Below, in pieces: positions 17,110 to 28,674 of a stretch of DNA of 64,000 nt (the stretch's first letter is position 1; every line of letters starts with the position of its first letter). Source of the stretch: Hephaestia caeni (GTDB taxonomy: Bacteria; Pseudomonadota; Alphaproteobacteria; Sphingomonadales; Sphingomonadaceae); the NCBI RefSeq assembly GCF_003550065.1, contig NZ_QXDC01000003.1, positions 620,001-684,000 on the forward strand. The letters run 5' to 3'. The translations under genes and the position numbers were made by a program. The notes under the pieces are model-generated. The model saw only the letters and a list, made by a program, of their open reading frames with translations, made no database searches and was not told the origin of the DNA.

Positions 17110-19470
17110 ATGGACAAGGCAACACCTGCGGCGCACGGACACGGCTGCTGCGGCAACCACGGCGCCGGAAAACCTGCCTCGGGCGTAAAGGACCCGGTGT
17201 GCGGTATGACCGTCGATCCTGCGACTGCCGCGCATCGTGCTGACCACGATGGCGAGACATATTATTTTTGCAGCGCTGGCTGCCGTGAGAAATTTGTCGC
17301 TGATCCGGCGTGCTATCTGAATCCTGCTTCCGCGCCCAACGACGACGCGGCGGCGGGCACGATCTGGACTTGCCCGATGCACCCCGAGGTCCGCCAGGAT
17401 CATCCGGGCGCCTGTCCGATCTGCGGCATGGCGCTGGAGCCGGCACAAGTAACGGCGGATGCCGGGCCGAGTCCTGAGCTTATCGACATGACGCGGCGTT
17501 TCTGGATCGGCCTTGCGCTGGCCATTCCGGTTTTCGCGCTGGAAATGGGCGGGCATCTTTTTCCGATACTGCACCATCTCATTCCCATGCAGGTTTCGAT
17601 ATGGGTGCAGTTCGTGCTGGCAACCCCGGTCGTGCTCTGGGCCGGGTGGCCCTTCTTCGAGCGCGGTTGGGCATCGCTCAAGACGCGCAACCTCAATATG
17701 TTCACGTTGATCGCGATGGGGACCGGCGTCGCCTGGGCTTACAGCGTCGTCGCAACGCTGGCGCCGCAGATATTCCCCCCTGCCTTTCGCGGGAACGATG
17801 GCATGGTCGCCGTTTATTTCGAGGCGGCGGCGGTCATCACGGTTCTTGTCCTGCTGGGGCAAGTGCTTGAGCTGCGCGCCCGCGAACGCACGTCCGGCGC
17901 GATCAAGGCGCTGCTCAATCTCGCTCCACGGACGGCGCGGCGTATTGCCGCCGATGGCAGCGAGGAGGAGGTCAGCCTCGATCTCGTGGCAGTCGGCGAC
18001 CGCTTGCGTGTGCGTCCGGGGGAGAAAGTGCCCGTTGACGGGATCGTCGAAGATGGCCGCTCTTCGCTCGATGAATCCATGGTGACGGGGGAATCGATGC
18101 CCGTCACCAAGGCGAAGGACGACAAGGTCATCGGCGGCACGCTGAACCAGACCGGCGCGCTCATCATCACTGCCGACAAGGTGGGCCGTGACACGATGCT
18201 GGCCCGGATCGTCCAGATGGTCGCTGAAGCGCAGCGCTCTCGCGCGCCGATCCAGCGCATGGCGGACCAGGTTTCAGGCTGGTTCGTCCCCGCTGTCATT
18301 CTCGTCGCGATCCTCGCTTTCGCGGGCTGGAGCATCTGGGGACCGGAGCCGCGCTTCGCCTATGGTCTTGTCGCCGCCGTCGCCGTGCTCATCATTGCCT
18401 GCCCCTGTGCGCTCGGCCTTGCCACGCCCATGTCGATCATGGTCGGCGTCGGTCGCGGCGCGAGCATGGGTGTCCTCATCAAGAATGCCGAAGCGCTGGA
18501 GCATATGGAGAAAGTCGACACGCTTGTTGTCGACAAGACCGGCACGCTCACCGAAGGACGCCCCGCCGTCACCGAAATCCTGTCAGCTTCTGGATTTGAG
18601 GATGCGGAAATCCTGCGGCTCGCCGCATCGGTCGAGCGCGCCTCAGAGCATCCGCTCGCACTGGCGATCGTCGAAGCCGCGAAAGAGCGCGACATCGCGC
18701 CGGCCGAGGTCAGCGATTTTGATTCCCCAACCGGACGCGGCGCCCTCGGCGTCGTGGATGGTCGCCGGATCATACTCGGCAATGCCCGCTTCCTTGCGGA
18801 CGAAGGGATCGCAGCTGAAGCACTTGCCGCACAGGCCGATACGCTGCGGCGTGACGGTGCGACGGCGATCTTCATCGGTGTCGATGGCAAGGTGGCTGGC
18901 GTCTTCGCGATTGCCGATCCGGTCAAACAGACAACACCGGAAGCTTTAGCCGCTTTGAAAGCAGAGGGCATCCGGGTGGTGATGCTGACGGGCGACAACC
19001 GCAGGACAGCGGAAGCTGTCGCCAAACGCCTGGGTATCGATGATGTCGAAGCCGAGGTTCTGCCGGACCAGAAAAGCGGCGTAGTCGCCCGTCTCAGGGA
19101 CGAAGGACGTGTAGTCGCCATGGCTGGCGATGGCGTCAACGATGCGCCGGCGCTGGCTGTGGCCGACGTGGGCATCGCCATGGGTTCGGGCACTGACGTG
19201 GCCATCGAGAGCGCAGGCGTGACGCTGCTGAAAGGCGATCTCACCGGAATCGTGAAGGCGCGGCGGTTGTCCGAGGCAACCATGTCCAACATCCGCCAGA
19301 ACCTTGTCTTCGCGTTCATCTATAATGCGGCTGGCGTGCCGGTGGCAGCCGGTGTGCTCTATCCGGTGTTCGGCATCCTGTTGTCGCCGATTATCGCGGC
19401 GGCGGCGATGGCGCTCTCATCGGTGAGCGTGGTTACGAACGCCTTGCGGCTGAACCGGCAGGTCATATGA
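17110..19470 (+). CDS. copA: Cu+/Ag+ exporting P1B-1 ATPase
   Basis: Heavy-metal P-type ATPase, 786 residues, in the inner membrane. The N-terminus is Cys/His-rich, followed by a YHS-type domain ([10 protein letters not shown] to YFCSAGC, about 29-75) and a heavy-metal-binding segment [21 protein letters not shown] (about 86-106) in place of classical HMA domains. The catalytic parts are intact: TGES, the CPC membrane motif in [21 protein letters not shown] and GDGVNDAPA. The CPC motif indicates monovalent Cu/Ag. It overlaps cueR by 4 bases. It is distinct from the oxidase that also carries the name CopA. Confidence 0.93.
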   Translation: MDKATPAAHGHGCCGNHGAGKPASGVKDPVCGMTVDPATAAHRADHDGETYYFCSAGCREKFVADPACYLNPASAPNDDAAAGTIWTCPMHPEVRQDHPGACPICGMALEPAQVTADAGPSPELIDMTRRFWIGLALAIPVFALEMGGHLFPILHHLIPMQVSIWVQFVLATPVVLWAGWPFFERGWASLKTRNLNMFTLIAMGTGVAWAYSVVATLAPQIFPPAFRGNDGMVAVYFEAAAVITVLVLLGQVLELRARERTSGAIKALLNLAPRTARRIAADGSEEEVSLDLVAVGDRLRVRPGEKVPVDGIVEDGRSSLDESMVTGESMPVTKAKDDKVIGGTLNQTGALIITADKVGRDTMLARIVQMVAEAQRSRAPIQRMADQVSGWFVPAVILVAILAFAGWSIWGPEPRFAYGLVAAVAVLIIACPCALGLATPMSIMVGVGRGASMGVLIKNAEALEHMEKVDTLVVDKTGTLTEGRPAVTEILSASGFEDAEILRLAASVERASEHPLALAIVEAAKERDIAPAEVSDFDSPTGRGALGVVDGRRIILGNARFLADEGIAAEALAAQADTLRRDGATAIFIGVDGKVAGVFAIADPVKQTTPEALAALKAEGIRVVMLTGDNRRTAEAVAKRLGIDDVEAEVLPDQKSGVVARLRDEGRVVAMAGDGVNDAPALAVADVGIAMGSGTDVAIESAGVTLLKGDLTGIVKARRLSEATMSNIRQNLVFAFIYNAAGVPVAAGVLYPVFGILLSPIIAAAAMALSSVSVVTNALRLNRQVI

Positions 19471-19877
19471 ACATCGGCCATGCCTCGGAAGCGAGCGGGG
19501 TCTCCCAGCGGATGATCCGCCATTACGAGAAGATCGGGCTGGTGCCGGCGCCGGCGCGGCGCGACAGCGGTTATCGCGATTATTCGCCATCGGATGTGCA
19601 TCGCCTGCGCTTCATCGCCAATGCGCGTGATCTGGGCTTCCCCATTGAGGAAATCCGCACATTGCTGGCGCTATGGAGCGATCGCAGCCGGTCGAGCGCG
19701 GAGGTCAAGGCGCTGGCCAGCGCGCGTGCCGCAGAACTGCACGGCAAGGTCAAAGCGCTCGAAGCGATGCGTCGCACCTTGCTCGATCTTGCCGAGCGAT
19801 GTCACGGCGATGCGCGCCCCGACTGCCCGATCATCGACAGGCTAGCCGATGCCGACAAGGGACAGGTGGACAGATGA
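19467..19877 (+). CDS. cueR: Cu(I)-responsive MerR-family regulator
   Basis: 136 residues with an N-terminal winged helix ([23 protein letters not shown]) and a long dimerisation helix. S77, C112 and C120 match the numbering of E. coli CueR exactly. Serine in place of the first cysteine is the mark of sensors for monovalent copper/silver. It is cotranscribed after the Cu+ ATPase and should act on the palindromic promoter before that gene. Confidence 0.92.
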   Translation: MNIGHASEASGVSQRMIRHYEKIGLVPAPARRDSGYRDYSPSDVHRLRFIANARDLGFPIEEIRTLLALWSDRSRSSAEVKALASARAAELHGKVKALEAMRRTLLDLAERCHGDARPDCPIIDRLADADKGQVDR

Positions 19878-20034
19878 GCATCCACTAGCATCGTCGAGGT
19901 GCAGGAGATCGATCCGATAAATGCGGTCCTCGCACGCAAATAAAATACGCGGAGGAACTTTGAGCACATAAAGCTCGCCATGATGCCGCCCATTTGTGCA
20001 GGGAGCGGGCGTGGTGGGGACAAGGAGAATGCAA

Positions 20035-20481
20035 ATGAGACCCATCAAGGCATTTCTGACGGCAGTTGCGCTCGCCGTGCCGGCAAGCGCGCTGGCAGCG
20101 CAGCAGATCGCTGTCCACCGCGATCCTGGATGTGGATGCTGCGAGCAGTGGGCGGTGCAGGTGCGCGCGCAGTTCGGCCGGCAGGTTCAGATGACGGATG
20201 ATACGAACCGAGCCGCGCTCCACCGGCGCTACGGCCTGTCGCCGGACCTTGCCTCTTGTCATACCGCGATTATCGACGGCATCGTGTTCGAAGGACATGT
20301 GCCGATCGCCGACATGAAGCGCGCACTCGCGCAGCGCCCGCGCGGAGTGACCGGTCTGGCCGTCCCCGGCATGCCGCTCGGTTCGCCGGGCATGGAAGTC
20401 CCCGGTCAGCGGCCGCAGTCCTTCACCGTCGTCGCCTTCGGGCCGGGCGGCAAGAAGGTTTTTGCCCGCCACAACGGATAG
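20035..20481 (+). CDS. DUF411 periplasmic metal-binding protein
   Basis: Protein of 148 residues with a signal peptide ending ASALA, then the DUF411 core IAVHRDPGCGCCEQWAVQ with its CGCC cluster and SCHTAIIDGIVFEGHVP. DUF411 proteins are often found with copper resistance genes, which fits the position here between cueR and a CDF exporter. ATG 20035 is chosen because AAGGAG lies at the proper distance; an ATG six bases earlier is too close. The exact function is not known. Confidence 0.8.
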   Translation: MRPIKAFLTAVALAVPASALAAQQIAVHRDPGCGCCEQWAVQVRAQFGRQVQMTDDTNRAALHRRYGLSPDLASCHTAIIDGIVFEGHVPIADMKRALAQRPRGVTGLAVPGMPLGSPGMEVPGQRPQSFTVVAFGPGGKKVFARHNG

Positions 20482-20492
20482 AGAGCACTGCG

Positions 20493-21449
20493 ATGCACAG
20501 CGAAACCCTCTCAAACCACCGGCACGACCACATCTTCCTCGGCGACGCCCACGACGAGCATGAACGCCGAACGCGTTGGGTGGTAGCGCTGACCGCGGCG
20601 ATGATGGTGATCGAGATCGCCGCCGGATGGATCACCGGTTCGATGGCGTTGCTGGCCGACGGACTGCACATGGCGACGCATGCCGGAGCGCTCGGTGTAG
20701 CGGCGCTCGCTTATGCTTTCGCGCGGCGCCATGCCGATAATCCGCGCTTCACCTTTGGAACCGGTAAGGTCGGCGATCTCGCGGGCTTCGCGAGCGCTCT
20801 CATTCTGGCGCTGATTGCGCTCGGCATCGGCGTCGAGTCTGTCGGCCGCCTGTTTGCGCCCGCCAAGGTTGACTATGCACCAGCGTTGTGGATCGCGGGT
20901 CTCGGGCTCGCGATCAACCTCGCGAGCGCCTGGCTGCTTGGTGGCGGACATCATCACGGTCAGTCGCACGATCATGTCCATGGTGACCACCATGCGCATG
21001 CCGACAACAATCTGCGTTCCGCTTATGCGCATGTGCTCACCGATGCGCTGACATCGGTGCTCGCGATCGTCGCACTGCTCGCGGGTCGCTTCCTTGGTTG
21101 GGTGTGGATGGACGCGGCGATGGGAATCGTCGGTGCGCTGGTCATTGCCCGCTGGTCCTGGGGACTGCTGCGCGATACCGCCGCGATTCTGCTCGACGTC
21201 TCCACCAATCCGGCGCTGGAGTCGGAGATCCGCGAGGCGCTTGCCGATGGTGATGCGCAGATCGCCGATCTCCATGTCTGGCGCGTCGGTCCGGGCCGCT
21301 ACGCGGCGATCATTTCGCTGGTGGTCGCCGACCCGCTCGCCCCGGCCGATTATGCTGACCGCCTGAAAATTCACGAGGAACTCGTCCATGTGACCGTAGA
21401 GGTGCATCGCTGCCACGGCACCCATCGCCGATTGCGCAAAGTGGCATGA
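20493..21449 (+). CDS. Cation diffusion facilitator (CDF) exporter, DmeF-like
   Basis: CDF proton/metal antiporter of 318 residues with six transmembrane segments. The metal sites lie in the membrane (LLADGLHMATHAG and SAYAHVLTDALTS), and a cytoplasmic His-rich loop GGGHHHGQSHDHVHGDHHAH connects TM4 and TM5. The C-terminal ferredoxin-like domain follows (IADLHVWRVGPGRYAAII). The His-rich N-terminus and loop favour DmeF or ZitB-like specificity for divalent ions (Zn, Co, Ni). It starts 11 bases after the DUF411 gene and belongs to the same transcript. Confidence 0.88.
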   Translation: MHSETLSNHRHDHIFLGDAHDEHERRTRWVVALTAAMMVIEIAAGWITGSMALLADGLHMATHAGALGVAALAYAFARRHADNPRFTFGTGKVGDLAGFASALILALIALGIGVESVGRLFAPAKVDYAPALWIAGLGLAINLASAWLLGGGHHHGQSHDHVHGDHHAHADNNLRSAYAHVLTDALTSVLAIVALLAGRFLGWVWMDAAMGIVGALVIARWSWGLLRDTAAILLDVSTNPALESEIREALADGDAQIADLHVWRVGPGRYAAIISLVVADPLAPADYADRLKIHEELVHVTVEVHRCHGTHRRLRKVA

Positions 21450-21513
21450 CCGCCGGCGGAAATCCCTCCTTTTCGTTGCCGCTCCCGCGCCGATCGGCTA
21501 AACGTAGCACGTC

Positions 21514-21873
21514 GTGAAACGCGCGCTTCCCCTCCTGCTCCTCCTTGGAGCGCTGTTCGGCTTGCTGGGAGAACAGACCGTAGCCACTGCTGCGCCCGTC
21601 TCAGTGGCCGCAGCCGCGCCGGCTGCCGCAATGAGCGCCGACTGCATGGAGATGATGGGCCAGCATCCCGCCAAACAGGAGAAGAAGCCCTGCAATGGCC
21701 TGACGCTCGATTGCATATTTGCGATGGGCTGCGCGCTGCCGCTCCTGAAAGACCCAGCTAAGCTGGTCGGCTCCACGCCCATGGTGAGCAAACAAGACTA
21801 TTGGTCTATCTCGTCCGCGCTCCTCGGGCACGATCTCACTCCCGAGCCCGAACCCCCCATCATCCTCGGCTGA
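21514..21873 (+). CDS. Small secreted Cys/Met-containing protein
   Basis: A 119-residue protein with a signal peptide (LPLLLLLGALFGLLG...VATAA) and a mature part holding CMEMMGQHP, CNGLTLDCIFAMGC and a proline-rich tail. It is not a family I recognise. The start is GTG 21514. It is the first of two small secreted proteins placed directly before the Cus-type efflux genes, and a protein of similar size and position precedes the czc operon at 35537. A periplasmic metal-handling role is inferred from composition and context. Confidence 0.6.
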   Translation: MKRALPLLLLLGALFGLLGEQTVATAAPVSVAAAAPAAAMSADCMEMMGQHPAKQEKKPCNGLTLDCIFAMGCALPLLKDPAKLVGSTPMVSKQDYWSISSALLGHDLTPEPEPPIILG

Positions 21874-21967
21874 TCGCCGCCGGGCGCGCCGCGAACGCGG
21901 CGCCCGCATGGTCGCGGGCCATTCGCCTCGCGTCCGGCCAGTTCCAGATCACCTAAGGATATTCGTC

Positions 21968-22243
21968 ATGAAGACGTTCACGATTGCCGCCGCGCTCGGC
22001 GCAGCCTTGCTTGCCCCCGCAACCGCCTTTGCCGCTGACAGCCCGCAGGAGCGAGGCTCCGGCCACTATGAATGGCGTGACGCGCCACAACCCGGCCCGC
22101 GCAGCACCGGCCCGACGCACAAGCGGGTCTGGGTGCCCGATCATCCGCAGATGGCGAACTGCGACTGCGACATGATGAAGATGAGCGCCGATGACTGCAT
22201 GAAACCCATGCAGCCTGGGAGCGCCGCACCGTCGGCCAGCTGA
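21968..22243 (+). CDS. Small secreted protein with metal-ligand cluster
   Basis: A 91-residue protein with a clear signal peptide (MKTFTIAAALGAALLAPATAFAAD). The mature part is hydrophilic and ends in NCDCDMMKMSADDCMKPMQ, a dense set of Cys, Met and Asp that could bind a soft metal. ATG 21968 is chosen because it gives the signal peptide; the in-frame start at 21908 does not. No family is recognised. It precedes the outer-membrane efflux gene by about 120 bases. Confidence 0.6.
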   Translation: MKTFTIAAALGAALLAPATAFAADSPQERGSGHYEWRDAPQPGPRSTGPTHKRVWVPDHPQMANCDCDMMKMSADDCMKPMQPGSAAPSAS

Positions 22244-22365
22244 AGGCTGGCTCTCTGGCCGATTGTGCCGGGCCGGATATCGGCGCCGGCGGAGCCGCGA
22301 TGCTCCGCCGGTGCAGCGGTTGACCGCTCTCTCGCGCATCGGTCGCTTCCGAGCAGGAAATTTCC

Positions 22366-23592
22366 ATGCGACTGCTGTTTTTCGCGCCGCTCCTGGCGGC
22401 GATACCTGCGGCGGCTTTCGCCGATCCGCTAACCTTTGATGAGGCGCTGGCGCGCGCGGCGGATGAAGCGCCATCGCTCCAGGCGCGTGCGCTGGCCGTC
22501 GACGCCCGCCGCTCCGCTGCGACGGCCGCCGGCCAGCTTCCCGACCCCAGACTTGGAGTTGCGCTCGACAATTTTCCGGTCTCGGGGCCGCCTGCCTTCA
22601 CCTACGCCGGCGAGAGCATGACGATGGCGCGGGTCGGCATTAGTCAGGACGTGCCCAATCTCGCCAAGCGCCACGCGCGCACCGGCCGCGCTGAGGCCGA
22701 TATCGACGTCGCCGAGGCTGACCGTGTCGTTGAAGCGCGCGAAATCCGGGTCGCAACCGCACTTGCCTGGATCGATCTCGCCTATGCCGGGCAACGGCTG
22801 ACAGCGATCAACGACGTGCTCGGCCGCCTGAGCGAACTGGCGCCGGCCGCAGTGGCCGGCATGGCGTCCGGCACGTCCCGCCCGGCGCAGGCTCTCGAAA
22901 TCCGCCAGGCGATCGCGGACCTCAAAGACCGCCGAAGCCAGGTTGTCGCGGATGTCGCGCGGGCCACGACAGTCCTCGCGCGCTGGACCGGCGATCCCCA
23001 TCCCGAGACTGAAGGCATGATCCCCGATTTCGCTGTCGATCCCGACAGGCTGCGCGGCGCGATCGAGCACAATCCGACTCTCCTTGCCGCCATAGCCCGC
23101 ACAAGTCAGGCTGAGGCAGGCGTGACCGTCGCACGCGCCGAGAAGCGTCCTGATTGGAGTTTCGATCTTTCTTATGGGCGGCGCGCCGAGCGCTACGGCG
23201 ACATGGTCTCGATCGGCGCGACCGTCACACTGCCGTTGTTCACCAGCAAGCGTCAGAATCCCATGATCGATGCGAGCATCGCCGATGCGGGCGCCGCGCG
23301 TGCCGATGAGGAAAATGTCCGCCGTGGCCTTATGGCCGATCTCGACGCGGGGATCGCCGATCATCTGATGCATCATGAACAATGGCAGCGCGCCCGCGAT
23401 ACGCTGCTGCCGCTCGCCCGCCAGCGCGCCGATCTGGAAATCGCCAGCTATGCCGCCGGGCGGGCCAGCCTGACCGACATGATTGCTGCCCAGGCGATGC
23501 TCGCCGACGCTTCTCTGTCCACCCTCGACCGCGAAGCGGCAGTGGCGCGCGATGCCGCCCGGCTCGTGCTGACCTATGGAGATGACCGATGA
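22366..23592 (+). CDS. TolC-family outer-membrane efflux protein (CusC-like)
   Basis: Outer-membrane factor of 408 residues with a signal peptide (ending AAAFADP) and two repeats of the coiled-coil outer-membrane efflux domain. It should form the exit duct for the CusBA-type pump encoded downstream. The stop overlaps the adaptor start (ATGATG at 23589), indicating translational coupling. Confidence 0.87.
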   Translation: MRLLFFAPLLAAIPAAAFADPLTFDEALARAADEAPSLQARALAVDARRSAATAAGQLPDPRLGVALDNFPVSGPPAFTYAGESMTMARVGISQDVPNLAKRHARTGRAEADIDVAEADRVVEAREIRVATALAWIDLAYAGQRLTAINDVLGRLSELAPAAVAGMASGTSRPAQALEIRQAIADLKDRRSQVVADVARATTVLARWTGDPHPETEGMIPDFAVDPDRLRGAIEHNPTLLAAIARTSQAEAGVTVARAEKRPDWSFDLSYGRRAERYGDMVSIGATVTLPLFTSKRQNPMIDASIADAGAARADEENVRRGLMADLDAGIADHLMHHEQWQRARDTLLPLARQRADLEIASYAAGRASLTDMIAAQAMLADASLSTLDREAAVARDAARLVLTYGDDR

Positions 23593-25061
23593 TGACGATT
23601 GAACTTTCCCGCCGAGCGCGGCTTGGCCTCGCGGCGGCCACGCTCGCACTCGTCGCGGGCGCGACCGGTTACGGCATCGCAACATTGATCCATCCGGGCG
23701 ACATGCCGGCTGCTGCCGAGGGCGGCCGCAAGGTGCTCTACTGGTATGATCCGATGGTGCCGTCGCAACACTTCGACAAGCCCGGCAAGTCGCCCTTCAT
23801 GGATATGCAGCTCGTTCCCAAATATGCTGACGAGGCAGGCGGGGAAGCCGGCATCCGCATCGATCCGGCGCGCGCGCAGAATCTTGGGATCAGGGTGGTT
23901 GCAGCCGAACGGGGGACGCTTTCAAGCGCGCTCACGGCGACCGGCACGATCGATTTCAACCAGCGGGACGTCGCAATTGTTCAGGCGCGTAGCGGCGGTT
24001 TCGTGAGCCGCGTCTATGCCCGCGCACCCGGAGATGTAATCGGCGCGGGCGCGCCACTCGCCGACCTGCTCGTTCCCGAATGGGCGGGGGCGCAGAGCGA
24101 GTATCTGGCGGTCAGGCGCACCGGCGATGCGGCAATGATAAGCGCTGCGCGGCAACGCCTGACACTGCTCGGCATGCCGGCGGGCACTATCGCCGCAGTC
24201 GAACGCGGCGGACGCCCGCACAACATTGTGACGCTCTCCGCGCCATCCGGCGGCGTAATCAAGACGCTCGGTGTGCGCGCTGGCATGACCGTCGCTGCGG
24301 GCCAGACTCTTGCCGAGGTGAATGGGCTCGGCACCGTCTGGCTCAACGCCGCGGTGCCCGAGAGGATGGCGGGCCAGCTTCGTCCCGGCCAGACGGCCAG
24401 CGCGACGTTGACCGCTTACCCCGGCGAGCGCTTCGCGGGGAGGATTGCCGCGATCCTGCCGAGCGTTGAAGCTGAGAGCCGCACACTCACCGTTCGGATC
24501 GAACTGGCCAACCGGGGCGGGCGTCTCCGTCCCGGCATGTTCGCCAATGTCGATTTTGGCGGCAGCGAACGCACAGGGCTGCTCGTTCCCACCGAGGCGG
24601 TGATCCGCACCGGCCGCCGGACTCTGGTCATGCTCGCGCTGAGCAATGGCCGCTACCAGCCTGCCGAAGTGCGGATCGGCAATGAGAGCGACGGACAGTC
24701 CGAAGTCCTCGCGGGGCTGTCCGAAGGCGAGAAGGTGGTGGCATCGGGCCAGTTCCTGCTCGATTCCGAAGCGAGCCTGTCGGGCATGGAGGCCCGGCCG
24801 ATCGGCGGCATGGCTCCGGCCTCCGCGCTGACCAGGCTCTACGAGACTAGCGGCCGGATCGAAAAGATCGACGCCAATGGTGTCACGCTGGCCCACGGCC
24901 CGGTGCCGGCGCTCCAATGGCCGGCGATGACGATGACCTTCCGGCTCGGCGATCCGGCGCTCGCCCGCGGGTTCAAGGCCGGGGACCGGGTGCGCTTCGG
25001 TTTCGATCAGCCGCCGCAAGGGCCGACGCTCCGGAGCATGACGCGCGAGGCAGGCCAATGA
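23589..25061 (+). CDS. cusB: RND periplasmic adaptor with C-terminal CusF-like domain
   Basis: Membrane-fusion protein of 490 residues. After a membrane anchor it has a heavy-metal-binding segment ([19 protein letters not shown], then MDMQLVPKY), as in CusB. The hairpin, lipoyl and beta-barrel regions follow (about 90-400). The last 70 residues ([39 protein letters not shown]) match the CusF copper-chaperone fold with its W and MTM ligands. So adaptor and chaperone are fused, while a separate CusF-like gene also exists at 28197. The stop overlaps the pump start by 4 bases. Confidence 0.9.
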   Translation: MMTIELSRRARLGLAAATLALVAGATGYGIATLIHPGDMPAAAEGGRKVLYWYDPMVPSQHFDKPGKSPFMDMQLVPKYADEAGGEAGIRIDPARAQNLGIRVVAAERGTLSSALTATGTIDFNQRDVAIVQARSGGFVSRVYARAPGDVIGAGAPLADLLVPEWAGAQSEYLAVRRTGDAAMISAARQRLTLLGMPAGTIAAVERGGRPHNIVTLSAPSGGVIKTLGVRAGMTVAAGQTLAEVNGLGTVWLNAAVPERMAGQLRPGQTASATLTAYPGERFAGRIAAILPSVEAESRTLTVRIELANRGGRLRPGMFANVDFGGSERTGLLVPTEAVIRTGRRTLVMLALSNGRYQPAEVRIGNESDGQSEVLAGLSEGEKVVASGQFLLDSEASLSGMEARPIGGMAPASALTRLYETSGRIEKIDANGVTLAHGPVPALQWPAMTMTFRLGDPALARGFKAGDRVRFGFDQPPQGPTLRSMTREAGQ

Positions 25062-28000
25062 TCGGCGCGCTCATCCGCTGGTCGGCGGCCAACCGGCTGT
25101 TCGTCGTGCTTGGCGCGCTGGCACTGGTCGTCGCCGGCTTCGCAGCGCTGCGTGCGACCCCGATCGACGCGCTGCCCGATCTGTCCGACACGCAGGTCAT
25201 CATCCGCACGTCATGGCCAGGCCAGGCACCGCAGATCGTCGAAAACCAGGTCACCTATCCGCTCACAACTACCATGTTGTCGGTGCCGGGGGCAAAGACT
25301 GTCCGGGGCTACAGCTTCTTCGGCGACAGCTTCGTCTATGTCATCTTCGAGGATGGCACCGATCTCTATTGGGCGCGAAGCCGCGTGCTCGAATATCTCA
25401 ATCAGGCACAGGGACGCCTGCCAGAAACCGCGCGAAGCGCGCTTGGCCCCGACGCGACCGGCGTCGGCTGGGTCTATGAATATGCGCTGGTCGATCGCAC
25501 CGGCGGGCATGATCTGTCGCAGCTCCGCAGCCTGCAAGACTGGTTCCTGCGCTACGAACTGAAGAGCCTGCCCGGCGTCGCCGAGGTCGCCAGCATCGGC
25601 GGCATGGTCAGGCAGTATCAGGTCGTGCTCGATCCCGTGAAGTTGGCCGCTTTCGGCGTGACGCATCAAGAGGCGGTTTCCGCCATCCAGAGAGCCAATC
25701 AGGAAGCTGGCGGCGCGGTGGTCGAACTGGCCGAGGCCGAATATATGGTCCGCGCTTCGGGCTATCTGAAGACGCTCGATGATTTCCGCGCGATCCCGCT
25801 CCGCACCGCTGCGGGCGGCGTGCCGGTGACGCTGGGCGATGTTGCAACGATCCAGATCGGCCCGGAGATGCGGCGCGGCATTGCCGATCTCGATGGAGAT
25901 GGCGAGGTTGCGGGCGGCGTCGTCATCCTGCGCTCGGGCGCGGACGCACGTGCTACCATTGCGGCGGTGCAGGCCAAGCTTGAGGAATTGAAGAAAAGCC
26001 TGCCCGCTGGGGTCGCGATCGTGCCCACCTATGATCGCTCGCAGCTGATCGATACGGCGATCGAGAACCTCTCCCACAAGCTCGTCGAGGAGTTCATTGT
26101 CGTTGCGCTCGTCTGCGCGCTGTTCCTCTGGCACGTCCGCTCGGCGCTGGTCGCGATCGTAACATTGCCGCTGGGCGTGCTTGCAGCCTTCATTGTCATG
26201 CACGCGCAGGGGGTGAGCGCGAACATCATGTCGCTGGGCGGGATCGCGATCGCGATCGGTGCGATGGTCGACGCCGCAATCGTGATGATCGAGAACGCGC
26301 ACAAGGCGATCGAGCGATGGGAGCACGAGCATCCTGGCGAAACGCTCGAAGGCTCTGCGCGCTGGCGCGTCATCACCGATGCTGCGATCGAGGTCGGCCC
26401 GGCGCTGTTCTTCTCGCTCCTGATTATCACACTGTCGTTCGTCCCGGTGTTCACGCTCCAGGCGCAGGAGGGCCGGCTGTTCGCGCCGCTTGCCTTCACC
26501 AAGACTTACACGATGGCTGCGGCCGCCATCCTGTCGGTAACGCTCGTTCCCGTGCTGATGGGCTGGCTGATCCGGGGCAAAATTCCATCCGAACAGGCCA
26601 ACCCGGTCAACCGTGCCCTCACTGCGGCCTACCGTCCGGCGATCGACTGGGTGCTGAAGCGCCCCAAGACAACGCTCATAATCGCCGCACTGGTGTTCGC
26701 GACCACCGCCTGGCCGGCGTCACGACTCGGCGGCGAGTTCCTGCCGGCGATGAACGAAGGCGACCTGCTCTATATGCCTTCGGCGCTGCCCGGACTGTCG
26801 GCCGCCAAGGCGTCCGAGCTGCTCCAGCAGACTGACCGCATGATTAAAACCGTGCCCGAGGTGCAGAGCGTGTTCGGCAAGGCCGGCCGCGCCGAAAGCG
26901 CGACAGATCCGGCGCCGCTGGAAATGTTCGAGACGACGATCCGGTTCAAGCCCCGCGACCAGTGGCGTCCGGGCATGACGCCGGAAAAGCTGATCGACGA
27001 ACTCGACCGGGCGGTGAAGGTGCCCGGCCTCTCCAACATCTGGGTGCCGCCGATCCGCAACCGGATAGATATGCTGGCGACCGGGATCAAAAGCCCGATC
27101 GGGGTCAAAGTGTCGGGCAGCAATCTCGCCGAGATTGATCGCATCGCGCGGGATATCGAAGGGGCCGCCAAGACGGTGCCGGGAGTCAGCTCGGCGCTTG
27201 CCGAGCGGTTGACTGGCGGGCGTTATATCGATGTCGATATCAACCGTGCGGCAGCGGCACGCTATGGGCTCAACATCGCCGACGTGCAGGCGATCGTCTC
27301 GGGCGCGATCGGCGGCGAGATTGTCGGCCAGACCGTCGAAGGACTGGCGCGCTATCCGATCAGTGTGCGCTATCCGCGCGAGCTGCGCGACAGCCCGGAG
27401 GCGCTGCGCGCCTTGCCGGTGCTGACGCCCTCGGGCCAGCAAATCACGCTCGGCACCGTTGCGCGGATCGGGGTTGCCGATGGGCCGCCGATGCTCAAGA
27501 CCGAGAACGGTCGTCCCTCGACCTGGGTCTATGTCGACGTGCGCGGGCGTGATCTTGCCTCAGTCGTGTCCGACCTTCGGACTGCGGTCGGCCGCGACGT
27601 GCGGCTCTCGCCCGGCGTCTCGATCGCCTATTCGGGCCAGTTCGAATATCTCCAACGCGCGCTCGACCGGCTCAAGCTGGTGGTGCCAGCGACGCTCGCG
27701 ATCATCTTCCTGCTGCTCTACCTGATCTTTCGGCGCGTTGGAGAAGCGGCGCTCATCATGGGCACGCTGCCCTTTGCGCTGACCGGCGGCTTCTGGATTC
27801 TCTATCTGCTCGGCTACCACCAGTCCGTCGCAACCGGGGTCGGGTTCATCGCGCTGGCGGGCGTATCGGCCGAGTTCGGTGTGGTGATGCTGATCTACCT
27901 CAAGCAAGCCCTCGACGAGCGCGGTGCCGCGCCGCAGTCCGATCAGGTAGAGACGGCAATCCGCGCGGGAGCGCTGCTGCGTGTCCGGCCCAAGGCAATG

Positions 28001-28195
28001 ACGGTCGCGGTGATTATCGCCGGCCTGCTGCCGATCCTGATTGGTAGCGGCGCGGGCTCGGAGATCATGAGCCGGATCGCCGCACCGATGATCGGCGGCA
28101 TGCTCACCGCCCCCTTGCTCTCGATGTTCGTCATTCCTGCCGCCTATCTGCTGATGCGGCAGCGCTCGTGTTCAACCCAAGAAAAGGAGATCTGA
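25058..28195 (+). CDS. cusA: Heavy-metal RND pump, CusA type
   Basis: Inner-membrane heavy-metal RND transporter of 1045 residues with twelve transmembrane segments and two large periplasmic loops. The TM4 signature [23 protein letters not shown] differs from the CzcA form and is the one seen in the Cu/Ag group (CusA, HME4). The start ATG at 25058 overlaps the adaptor stop. With the TolC and adaptor genes it makes a complete tripartite pump for Cu(I)/Ag(I). Confidence 0.93.
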   Translation: MIGALIRWSAANRLFVVLGALALVVAGFAALRATPIDALPDLSDTQVIIRTSWPGQAPQIVENQVTYPLTTTMLSVPGAKTVRGYSFFGDSFVYVIFEDGTDLYWARSRVLEYLNQAQGRLPETARSALGPDATGVGWVYEYALVDRTGGHDLSQLRSLQDWFLRYELKSLPGVAEVASIGGMVRQYQVVLDPVKLAAFGVTHQEAVSAIQRANQEAGGAVVELAEAEYMVRASGYLKTLDDFRAIPLRTAAGGVPVTLGDVATIQIGPEMRRGIADLDGDGEVAGGVVILRSGADARATIAAVQAKLEELKKSLPAGVAIVPTYDRSQLIDTAIENLSHKLVEEFIVVALVCALFLWHVRSALVAIVTLPLGVLAAFIVMHAQGVSANIMSLGGIAIAIGAMVDAAIVMIENAHKAIERWEHEHPGETLEGSARWRVITDAAIEVGPALFFSLLIITLSFVPVFTLQAQEGRLFAPLAFTKTYTMAAAAILSVTLVPVLMGWLIRGKIPSEQANPVNRALTAAYRPAIDWVLKRPKTTLIIAALVFATTAWPASRLGGEFLPAMNEGDLLYMPSALPGLSAAKASELLQQTDRMIKTVPEVQSVFGKAGRAESATDPAPLEMFETTIRFKPRDQWRPGMTPEKLIDELDRAVKVPGLSNIWVPPIRNRIDMLATGIKSPIGVKVSGSNLAEIDRIARDIEGAAKTVPGVSSALAERLTGGRYIDVDINRAAAARYGLNIADVQAIVSGAIGGEIVGQTVEGLARYPISVRYPRELRDSPEALRALPVLTPSGQQITLGTVARIGVADGPPMLKTENGRPSTWVYVDVRGRDLASVVSDLRTAVGRDVRLSPGVSIAYSGQFEYLQRALDRLKLVVPATLAIIFLLLYLIFRRVGEAALIMGTLPFALTGGFWILYLLGYHQSVATGVGFIALAGVSAEFGVVMLIYLKQALDERGAAPQSDQVETAIRAGALLRVRPKAMTVAVIIAGLLPILIGSGAGSEIMSRIAAPMIGGMLTAPLLSMFVIPAAYLLMRQRSCSTQEKEI

Positions 28196-28196
28196 A

Positions 28197-28574
28197 ATGA
28201 AATCGCTATCCATTCTCGCGCTCGGTAGCGCCGTGCTGCTCGCTGCCTGCGGCCAGAATGCCGATAAGCCGGACAATACCGCTGAAGCGTCCGCCACGAT
28301 GGGCGATATGTCGGGAGACATGGGCAACATGGCGATGCCGGCCGAGACGGCGAAGGTCGCCAAGGGCACCGGCACGGTGAAGGCGATCGACGAGACCGCC
28401 GGCACCATCACACTTGAGCATGGACCGATCGCTGAGGCGAACTGGCCGGCAATGACCATGGCGTTCAAAGCCGCGCCGGCGCTGATCGACAGCGTGGCGG
28501 TTGGGGACAAGGTTGCGTTCGATCTCGCGCTTAAGGATGGCATCGGCGAGGTAACAGCCATACAGAAACAGTAA
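28197..28574 (+). CDS. cusF: CusF-like copper-binding lipoprotein
   Basis: A 125-residue periplasmic protein with a lipoprotein signal (LLAAC, cysteine near residue 19). A Met-rich linker (MGDMSGDMGNMAMP) precedes a CusF domain (TVKAIDETAGTITLEHGPI, NWPAMTMAFKA). W and the MTM pair are the copper ligands in CusF. It begins one base after the cusA stop codon and is the last gene of the operon. It resembles the domain fused to the adaptor, so the pump has two copies of this chaperone fold. Confidence 0.88.
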   Translation: MKSLSILALGSAVLLAACGQNADKPDNTAEASATMGDMSGDMGNMAMPAETAKVAKGTGTVKAIDETAGTITLEHGPIAEANWPAMTMAFKAAPALIDSVAVGDKVAFDLALKDGIGEVTAIQKQ

Positions 28575-28674
28575 GCTGCCGTTGTCGCATTGGATCAGAA
28601 AAAGCTCTTGCGAATATCGCCCGCTGGATGATTTTGCGCTGCTCAGCTTCGAGATCGACCGCGCGCTTCACCGC

